NCBI RefSeq assembly: GCF_002236115.1 | Contig: NZ_NIWT01000009.1 | Coordinates: 297,311 to 361,310, forward strand | Length of the DNA: 64,000 nucleotides | DNA from: Pseudomonas jessenii | GTDB taxonomy: Bacteria > Pseudomonadota > Gammaproteobacteria > Pseudomonadales > Pseudomonadaceae | Direction of reading: 5' to 3' | In this document: positions 54,779 to 64,000 of the stretch, piece by piece | How the letters are laid out: every line of letters starts with the position of its first letter | Numbering within the stretch: position 1 is the stretch's first letter | Program-made: the position numbers and the translations under genes | Notes under the pieces: generated by a model | Told to the model about the DNA's origin: nothing | Seen by the model: only the letters and a program-made list of their open reading frames with translations | The model's database searches: none

Positions 54779-54921
54779 ACGCAGCCGCTTGCTTGCTTGC
54801 GCAAGCCGCTGCGTAGGTGGTGAGTGAACTGAACCCCTACCAAGCTCACCACTTGTTTCATGCGCATCTTGAGCCTCACGGCTCCACTTCCTCCCCATCA
54901 AGAGCTTTGAGGCTCTTTTTT
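54779..54921 (+). ncRNA. Candidate small RNA (~140 nt)
   Basis: No open frame, but strong structure. A 5' hairpin has CGCAGCCGCTTGC (54780-54792) against GCAAGCCGCTGCG (54801-54813), one mismatch. A second has GGTGGTGAG near 54817 against CTCACCAC near 54845. A C-rich single-stranded stretch follows (CTCCACTTCCTCCCC), then a terminator with AAGAGC/GCTCTT and a run of seven T. It is preceded by a fitting promoter. The C-rich stretch is complementary to Shine-Dalgarno sequences, as in trans-acting small RNAs. I could not assign it to a named Pseudomonas RNA. Confidence 0.6.
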
Positions 54922-54922
54922 T
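54899..54922 (+). terminator. Rho-independent terminator of the candidate small RNA
   Basis: AAGAGC-TTTGAG-GCTCTT stem followed by a run of T. It ends the structured region after the peptidase gene. Confidence 0.8.
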
Positions 54923-54947
54923 ACCTCTGAAAACCAACACTGTTCAT

Positions 54948-55041
54948 TGTGGAAGCGAGCTTGCTCGCGATAGCGGTGGGGTCAGCCACAGTAAATGTCG
55001 ACTGACCCGGCCTTATCGCGAGCAAGCTCGCTCCCACAGGG
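54948..55041. repeat. Inverted REP pair
   Basis: REPs at 54948-54975 (with GGAAGCGAGC variant) and 55012-55041, in opposite orientation. Confidence 0.88.
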
Positions 55042-55069
55042 GGATTTGTGGGGGTTCAGGAAAGTGCGA

Positions 55070-55792
55070 TCAGACCAGGCGCAACCGAGGGCCAGCGGCC
55101 GGCACCGCATCGTCACCCAACCGCCCCCGCACAAATGCCTGGGCCTTGCGCGTCAACTGGTCCAGATGCCGGTCGCGCTGTTTTTCCGCGTCGGTCATGG
55201 CCCGCTTGCCATGCTTTTGCAGCAGGTAGGTATGAATCTGCCGCACTTCCAGCGAGCTGTAGATCGACGCCACATCCAGCAGCGCCATCAAGCCAGCGGT
55301 AGCGTGGTCGCGAGTGTTCATCAACACCTGGGTCGCACGCACGCCCACCACCTCAAAGCCCATCGCCTCGAAATACGGCACCTTGGCCACCGCGCAGGTC
55401 AGCTCGGCATGGGGGTAGCGACCGACCATTTCCCGCAGCATCCGCCGGGCCACGCCCTGGCGCCGATACTCGGCCTGCACCGCCATGTACGCCACGCCGC
55501 AGGCCTCGGGGTCGTCCTGCACCGGCAGGTACAGCACAAAGCCCGTCACCTTTTGCGGGTCGTCTTCGTCCGTGGCGACGATCAACTCCACGGCAATGCC
55601 TTTTTCACCGTTCAGCGCTTCCAGATACAGGTGCACCTCATAGCCGATCGCGTATTGATAGAGGTTGTACAGCAGGTTGCTGGGCGGGATCGCGACCATG
55701 CTGATGTCGGTCAGGTTGTCGACCACCATCTGCAGGATCTGGCTATTGATGTGCTCGGGGCACGGGGTCTTGAAATGGCTGATCAGGGGCAT
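55070..55792 (-). CDS. GNAT-family N-acetyltransferase
   Basis: A 240-residue protein. The acetyl-CoA loop is AEYRRQGVARRMLREMV (~124-140), with strand VAYMAVQ before it and FEAMGFEVVG after. The N-terminal ~60 residues and the C-terminal helical ~70 residues are extensions beyond the GNAT core. ATG at 55792 chosen; the frame extends upstream but through REP-like sequence. Substrate unknown. Confidence 0.78.
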   Translation of the reverse strand: MPLISHFKTPCPEHINSQILQMVVDNLTDISMVAIPPSNLLYNLYQYAIGYEVHLYLEALNGEKGIAVELIVATDEDDPQKVTGFVLYLPVQDDPEACGVAYMAVQAEYRRQGVARRMLREMVGRYPHAELTCAVAKVPYFEAMGFEVVGVRATQVLMNTRDHATAGLMALLDVASIYSSLEVRQIHTYLLQKHGKRAMTDAEKQRDRHLDQLTRKAQAFVRGRLGDDAVPAAGPRLRLV

Positions 55793-55949
55793 TGCGGTGA
55801 CAGGCTCCGGGAGGCAAGGGCCGCCTATCATAGCGCGCCCGGCACGTCCGGTCCGAAGGTGATGGACAGACATCCACCCTCCTTGAGCCATGCGCATCAT
55901 TTTCAAGGCCGACAACAGTGAGTCCGGCACACATTGTGCTGGATGAACT

Positions 55950-56041
55950 TGCCTCTTCGCGATCAGGCCCGCTCCTTCAGGGGACAGCGGTATTGCCCAC
56001 ACCTCAATCTGCTGTGGGAGCTCGCCTGCTCGCGAAAGCGG
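55950..56041. repeat. Degenerate REP pair
   Basis: A diverged left copy (TTCGCGATCAGGCCCGCTCC) and a right copy at 56011-56040 (TGTGGGAGCTCGCCTGCTCG). More mutated than the other pairs, probably old. Confidence 0.65.
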
Positions 56042-56199
56042 TTACCACCACACCGACCTCGGGTATGAACGGGGGAGAACGGGTGGGTGAAAGCCCCCAA
56101 CTTTGAGGATTCCCACCTACTGCGCCATCAGGACCAAAACCCAAACCGCCAGCCTTTTGATATCAAACAGGTTTTTGTTTCCCCCAAATTTCCCCGCGA

Positions 56200-56216
56200 T
56201 TGGCGCACCTATTGCA
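56200..56216 (+). promoter_or_regulatory. Sigma-54 (-24/-12) promoter of the multicopper oxidase gene
   Basis: TTGGCGCACCTATTGCA matches TTGGC at -24 and TTGCA at -12, with GG and GC exactly 10 bases apart. Transcription would begin near 56227, 40 bases before the ATG. Same arrangement as at 10495-10510 before the secreted-protein operon. Confidence 0.75.
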
Positions 56217-56266
56217 TCCAGCGTTTTGCGAACGTCAGCCACACCGACGCGTCCCGAGGAAACAAG

Positions 56267-59656
<3,390 letters not shown>

Positions 59657-59677
59657 GTACAACCAGGCGTTGGCGAT

Positions 59678-59700
59678 GAGGGCCTCATTGAGGCCCTCTT
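59678..59700 (+). terminator. Hairpin terminator after the multicopper oxidase gene
   Basis: GAGGGCCTC-ATT-GAGGCCCTC, a perfect 9-bp stem 21 bp after the stop, followed by TT only. A weak T tract, but the stem is strong. The rest of 59657-59913 holds no gene. Confidence 0.6.
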
Positions 59701-59913
59701 GCTAAAAAACTGACAACTTACCTGGCTGTCAATTCTCCAGAAAGAAGGTGATTGGCGGGGATGTGTTCTTCAAGGTTGAACGAGTAAAACAGTCGCTCCT
59801 GCCGACTCGATAACTGTCCGATCATGCTACGTGCTTCCCTGCTGGCCAATGCAGATACTTTGCCGCAGGCCAGATAGCAGAGCTATTTCTTCAACGTGAT
59901 CAGACGAAAACGG

Positions 59914-60324
59914 TCAGTCAAAGAACTCCATACCTGCATACGGCTGGCGCCGGCATTGCTCAAGCCTTGAAGCCAGGCTGCCCACATGCAATTCCAGGCG
60001 ATGCCCATCGGGATCCGAAAAATAAAACGAGTTACCTTCGCTCGAATTGGATTTCCACTCAATAACGTTACGAAGCCGCAAGTAAGCGGTGACTTCTTCA
60101 AAATCTTCCTGCCCCACCGAAAACGCATAGTGGGTGTAATCAGGCTGTTTTTCCGCCAGACGACTCTCATCAAGAGACAGACAAAGCCAGAGATCACCGA
60201 GGGAAAGATAGGCCCCCGTCTCCCAGCGGGCAGCCAATCTAAAGCCGGGTAGAGCCACATAAAACTCAATACTGCGAGAGAGGTTCACAACCGCCAACGT
60301 CAAATGATTCAAGCCAGTCAACAT
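59914..60324 (-). CDS. fosA: FosA-type glutathione transferase (fosfomycin resistance)
   Basis: A 136-residue VOC metalloenzyme, very close in length and pattern to P. aeruginosa FosA. From MLTGLNHLTL, metal ligands are H7, the His in YTHYAF (~64) and the Glu in GHRLELH (~110). T9, the Lys of EWK and the Ser/Tyr of SSEGNSFYF that bind fosfomycin are all present. It adds glutathione to fosfomycin. The MLTG start at 60324 is chosen by homology over ATG 60330. Base composition is clearly AT-richer than the neighbours, which suggests acquisition. Confidence 0.9.
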   Translation of the reverse strand: MLTGLNHLTLAVVNLSRSIEFYVALPGFRLAARWETGAYLSLGDLWLCLSLDESRLAEKQPDYTHYAFSVGQEDFEEVTAYLRLRNVIEWKSNSSEGNSFYFSDPDGHRLELHVGSLASRLEQCRRQPYAGMEFFD

Positions 60325-60527
60325 GAGCATCTATCCAGAACCAGTGCACGTAGTGTGAGATGGGTATCGAAACCCGTTTGCTGACTTCGATGAGATGACC
60401 GCCTCACGCGCTGAGGAAGTCAGTCAACCAAAATCGAGGTTCTTGAGAATACCTCGCACAGACCCCATCGTGGGTTTATCCGCGATGAGGCCTGCAACCG
60501 CGTAACAACGTTCGGCCAGTAGAAGCA
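60325..60527. other. Short intergenic stretch between fosA and the adhesin
   Basis: No gene. A REP-like remnant (CATCGTGGGTTTATCCGCGA) is near 60468. It should hold the adhesin transcript end and the fosA promoter. AT-richer like fosA. Confidence 0.4.
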
Positions 60528-63500
60528 TCATACCGCCAGGATAAAGTCCGCCTGATCGATACCTGCACTGCTGACACCGACAAGGCGAATAGAGTCCACT
60601 CCGATCCCGATCAGCGTGTCCGCCCCGTCAGCCGCAATGCTCACGTTGGCAGCGAACGTCTCGCTGCTGATCCCCAGCCCCGCGATATTGAGCAGGTCCT
60701 GCCCTGCGGCCGGATTGACGTCGAAGTCCTGGATCGAGTCGTTGCCGAAGCCTGCGGCAGCAAACGCGAAGGTATCGTTGCCGAGGCCGCCGTTGAGCGT
60801 GTCGTTGCCCAGCCCGCCGAGGAACAGATCGTCACCCGCACCGCCGACCAGAATGTCGTTGGCCAGGCCGCCCAGCATCCTGTGGTTTGCCGCCGCTGCA
60901 TCGTAGGCCAGTTCACTGCCGCTGCCCTCGGCGTTCGCCTGCAAACCCGCCGCCGCGTATTGGCCATTCAGCGCGACCTGCGCCGCATGCGCGCCGTCGT
61001 TCACGATCAGCAGGCCGCCGGTGCCGGTGTCATTCGCTGCATAAGTGATCTGCGTATTGGCGCCGAACCCAACATCGCCAAAGTCCAGCGTGTCACCCGC
61101 GGTAAAACCGCTGACGCTGCCACTGAACGCCGTCGACACATCAAGCTTCAGCGTGCCTGCCGCGCCGCTGTCAAACGTCACATGCTGATCGGAGGCAGCA
61201 CCGAATTCCAGCATCGCCGAACCGCTGATAGTCGCGCTTCCCGCGCCTTGGGCATCTCCGTGGATGGTGATATTGCCATCGTTCGCCCACAGGCTGCCGC
61301 TGTTGACCAGCGCACTTTCAATCACCAATCCGCCGCTGCCGCTGGCTTGCAGCCCCCCCGTGTTGGTGACGGCGCTGCTACCGGTATCGATCACCAGTGC
61401 ATTGACGCCGCTGGCATGAATCAGGCCTGAGTTAACCAGCATCATCTGCCCCGCTCCCAACTGGCCGGCACCCGAGATGGTGTTGTCGGTATTGGTGAGT
61501 ACCGTGTCGGCGCTGCCGCCGAAAATCACGTTTTGCGCGTTGTCGGATAGCAGCACCTGGCCGCCACCGGTCAAGGTCGCGCCACGGAACAGAATCTCAA
61601 GGCTGGTCTCGTTGCCGGTGGAGCCGAGCTCGATGGTGCCGCTGTTATGGATGCTGCCACCGAACGGCATGATCGCGCCGTCGGCAATGGTGAGGGTGCC
61701 CGTATTGGTCGTGACCGGGTCCACATCGAACAGTAAGTTGGCCCCGCTCAACGCCGCCGCATCCACGCCGTTGACCGTGATCGTCTGGTCGGCGCTGATG
61801 CTGAGCACGGCATTGCCGTTCGCGTCATTGACGATACTCACATCCGCAAAATCGTTGACGCCCGTAAAGCCGATCAAGTCGATCTTGTCCGCCGCCGCAT
61901 CGAAGCTGTAAATGACATTGTTGCCGATCGGCCGGGCGAACACGAAGGTGTCGGCACCGGACGAGCCGGTCAGGTTGTCGTCGGTGGACAAGGCGAAGAT
62001 CGGTGCGCCTGGGGCATAGATTTCGACGTTGTTGAACACGTAGGCGCTTGCGGTGCTGCCGTCGCTGTTGCTCCAGTACATGTTGACATCGAGCACCAAC
62101 GCACCGGCGAAGTCGCTTGGAGTTGTCACCGTCAATGCGCCGGGATCGCTGGTCTGCACGGTCCAGGTGCCGTCGCCGTTGTTGGTTCCTGCATTGAACG
62201 TCCATCCCGAGGGAACACCGCTGATGGCCACCGTTATTGGGCCGCTGATATCGGCCGACGGAACGTTGAGGGCTAGATTGATGGGTTCGCCGGCAACGCC
62301 TGCCGGAAGGTTTGCACTGCTCCCGGCCGCACCAGGATTGCCCGCCAGGTCGGTGTAGCTGTTCGCGACAACGTCGACTTTTATGCTACCGCCCAGTGTT
62401 CTGGTCAGCATTGCCGTGTAGGTATCACCGTCTACCTGCGTGAAGTTACTCCAGGTTCCGCGGGGCGTTCCGCTCGTTGTCGTCACTGCTACATCAGACA
62501 GGTTGAAACCGCTCACCGTCTCACTGAACTGGAATGTGACCGTCGACGTTGAACCCGTCGAACTCCCTAAGGCAGTCCCTGTCACTATCACCGTTGGCGC
62601 CACGGTATCAACTGGCGTCTCAACGACGTTCTGCACGTTCACCGTAATCGTCTGCGTGTCGATTCCGCCATTGCCGTCGGACACCTGAACGTTCACAACG
62701 TAGGCGTTGTCGCCGTCAGTACCACCGACATCCTGGGCATTCTCGTAATCGGGCGCGGAGTTGAACGTCAGCACTCCGCTCGAACTGATCGAGAACTTGC
62801 TGAAGTCCGTCCCGGCCGTATTCAGGATCGAGTAGCTCAGCGTCTGCGCCGGTAGATCGGCATCGGTCGCCACCACCGTCGTGACCGCCGTGGTGTTCTC
62901 CGCCACATTGAGCGAAGCCGTCGCACCGCCACCGTTGGAAGTGATCGTCGGTGAGTCGTTGCTGCCGGCGATATGCACGGTGACCGAAGTGAGGGTGCCA
63001 TCGGCACTGCTCACCGCGAAGGTATCGGTGTAGGTGGTGCCGGCGGCGAACTCGTTGTGGGCGGAGCTGGCGACGTAGGTCCAGGCACCGCCGGTGCCGA
63101 TGGAGAACTTGCCGTAGCTGCCGGCGATGTCGGTCTGCGGGACGAAGGTCGCGGCGCTGTCGACGTCGCTGATGGTCAGGGTGCCGGCGGTGGAAATGTC
63201 GGCGGCGGCATTGGTCTCGGTGAGGTTGGCGATGTCGGCGGACAGCACGGCGGCATCGTTGGTGCCGAGGATATGCACGGTGACCGAAGTGAGGGTGCCG
63301 TCGGCACTGCTCACCGGGAAGCTGTCGGTGTAGGTGATGCCGGCGGCGAACTCGTTGTGGGCGGAGCTGGCGACGTAGGTCCAGGCACCGCCGGTGCCGA
63401 TGGAGAACTGGCCGTAGCTGCCGGCGGTGTTGGTCTGCGGGACGAAGGTCGCGGCGCTGTCGACGTCGCTGATGGTCAGGGTGCCGCTGGTGGAGATGTC

Positions 63501-64000
63501 TACGGCGGCATTGGTCTCGGTGAGGTTGGCGATGTCGGCGGACAGCACGGCGGCATCGTTGGTGCCGAGGATGTGCACGGTGACCGAAGTGAGGGTGCCG
63601 TCCGCACTGCTCACCGCGAAGCTGTCGGTGTAGGTGGTGCCGGCGGCGAACTCGTTGTGGGCGGAACTGGCGACATAGGTCCAGGCACCGCCGGTGCCGA
63701 TGGAGAACTGGCCGTAGCTGCCAGCGGTGTTGGTTTGGGCGACGAAGGTTGCGGCGCTGTCGACGTCGCTGATGGTCAGGGTGCCGCTGGTGGAGATGTC
63801 GGTGGCGGCATTGGTCTCGGTGAGGTTGGCGATGTCGGCGGACAGCACGGCGGCATCGTTGGTGCCGAGGATATGCACGGTGACCGAAGTGAGGGTGCCG
63901 TCGGCACTGCTCACCGCGAAGGTGTCGGTGTAGGTGGTGCCGGCGGCGAACTCGTTGTGGGCGGAGCTGGCGACGTAGGTCCAGGCACCGCCGGTGCCGA
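60528..64000 (-). CDS. Giant VCBS/cadherin-repeat RTX adhesin, C-terminal part
   Basis: The last ~1157 residues of a much larger protein whose start lies beyond the window. From the N-terminal side: at least three ~100-residue VCBS repeats (SADGTLTSVTVHILGTNDAA ... GTTYTDSFAV), 300 bp apart in DNA. Next come a cadherin-like domain (SYSILNTAGTDFSKFSIS), an Ig-like domain (TVAPTVIVTGTALGSSTGS), and a long beta-rich part. An RTX nonapeptide block follows (GGAGDDLFLGGLGNDTLNGG) and a C-terminal type I secretion signal region. Calcium-binding RTX repeats and the uncleaved C-terminus imply secretion by an ABC (type I) system, as for LapA/BapA-like biofilm adhesins. No exporter genes are visible here. 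Confidence 0.88.
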   Translation of the reverse strand, partial: GTGGAWTYVASSAHNEFAAGTTYTDTFAVSSADGTLTSVTVHILGTNDAAVLSADIANLTETNAATDISTSGTLTISDVDSAATFVAQTNTAGSYGQFSIGTGGAWTYVASSAHNEFAAGTTYTDSFAVSSADGTLTSVTVHILGTNDAAVLSADIANLTETNAAVDISTSGTLTISDVDSAATFVPQTNTAGSYGQFSIGTGGAWTYVASSAHNEFAAGITYTDSFPVSSADGTLTSVTVHILGTNDAAVLSADIANLTETNAAADISTAGTLTISDVDSAATFVPQTDIAGSYGKFSIGTGGAWTYVASSAHNEFAAGTTYTDTFAVSSADGTLTSVTVHIAGSNDSPTITSNGGGATASLNVAENTTAVTTVVATDADLPAQTLSYSILNTAGTDFSKFSISSSGVLTFNSAPDYENAQDVGGTDGDNAYVVNVQVSDGNGGIDTQTITVNVQNVVETPVDTVAPTVIVTGTALGSSTGSTSTVTFQFSETVSGFNLSDVAVTTTSGTPRGTWSNFTQVDGDTYTAMLTRTLGGSIKVDVVANSYTDLAGNPGAAGSSANLPAGVAGEPINLALNVPSADISGPITVAISGVPSGWTFNAGTNNGDGTWTVQTSDPGALTVTTPSDFAGALVLDVNMYWSNSDGSTASAYVFNNVEIYAPGAPIFALSTDDNLTGSSGADTFVFARPIGNNVIYSFDAAADKIDLIGFTGVNDFADVSIVNDANGNAVLSISADQTITVNGVDAAALSGANLLFDVDPVTTNTGTLTIADGAIMPFGGSIHNSGTIELGSTGNETSLEILFRGATLTGGGQVLLSDNAQNVIFGGSADTVLTNTDNTISGAGQLGAGQMMLVNSGLIHASGVNALVIDTGSSAVTNTGGLQASGSGGLVIESALVNSGSLWANDGNITIHGDAQGAGSATISGSAMLEFGAASDQHVTFDSGAAGTLKLDVSTAFSGSVSGFTAGDTLDFGDVGFGANTQITYAANDTGTGGLLIVNDGAHAAQVALNGQYAAAGLQANAEGSGSELAYDAAAANHRMLGGLANDILVGGAGDDLFLGGLGNDTLNGGLGNDTFAFAAAGFGNDSIQDFDVNPAAGQDLLNIAGLGISSETFAANVSIAADGADTLIGIGVDSIRLVGVSSAGIDQADFILAV
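62973..64000. repeat. 300-bp tandem repeats encoding VCBS domains
   Basis: GCGAACTCGTTGTGGGCGGA recurs at about 63045, 63345, 63645 and 63945, an exact 300-bp period, with very high identity between units. The array continues past the window edge. It is prone to slippage and assembly collapse. Confidence 0.95.

Noticed and set aside
62973..64000. 300-bp direct repeats as possible duplication artefact or transposon
   Set aside because: The period is exactly 100 codons and in frame; the translation is a standard VCBS array.

Overview
The window looks like chromosomal DNA of a Pseudomonas fluorescens-group bacterium. The grounds are high-GC coding sequence, dense REP elements of the GGGAGCGAGCTTGCTCGC type between genes, and families typical of the genus (DUF2388, DUF2789, DUF6124, MXKDX repeat protein, fused MrpAB antiporter). 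No tRNA, rRNA, CRISPR array, insertion sequence or prophage was seen. The first gene and the last gene are cut by the window edges.

Layout: 0-2.4 kb is the end of a polysaccharide-type operon (GNAT, CelD/BcsL-like acyltransferase, ChbG/HpnK deacetylase). 2.5-3.2 kb is a RelE/HigB-type toxin with its antitoxin. 3.2-4.5 kb has a methyltransferase and a small secreted protein. 4.5-14.2 kb is a regulatory and secretory block: a sigma-54 response regulator, two closely related histidine kinases, a SCO1-cytochrome c fusion between the kinases, and divergently two large paralogous secreted proteins. 14.2-24.2 kb has repeats, an FAD oxidoreductase, an XRE-cupin regulator with a DMT exporter, and the six-gene Mrp antiporter operon. 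24.3-31.7 kb holds a betaine-type binding protein, several small orphan genes, a chemoreceptor, a DksA-like protein with two zinc-ligand cysteines missing, and a GST. 31.9-36.4 kb has an OmpR-type two-component pair, a structured leader in front of a DUF6124 gene, a LysR regulator and a DinB protein. 36.5-46.1 kb is metabolic and regulatory housekeeping plus a cytochrome b / molybdopterin enzyme / Met-rich repeat protein cluster. 46.1-54.7 kb is a catabolic island (MFS, C45 acyltransferase, YtcJ-like amidohydrolase, LysR, LuxR, PotF-like protein, DmpA-like peptidase). 54.7-55.0 kb contains a candidate small RNA. 55-64 kb has a GNAT, a very large multicopper oxidase, a FosA-type fosfomycin-resistance enzyme and the C-terminal part of a giant VCBS/RTX adhesin.

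The most interesting reading joins two distant loci. The two-kinase/one-regulator block resembles the MnxS1/MnxR/MnxS2 system required for Mn(II) oxidation in P. putida GB-1. The secreted-protein operon beside it and the MofA/McoA-like multicopper oxidase 42 kb away share a C-terminal Ig-plus-terminal module, and each is preceded by a strong sigma-54 (-24/-12) promoter 50-60 bp before its start codon. I infer one regulon for extracellular metal oxidation containing two undescribed secreted partner proteins. A second strong candidate is the leader of the DUF6124 gene (34340-34550), where one strand can pair with an upstream arm or with the Shine-Dalgarno sequence.
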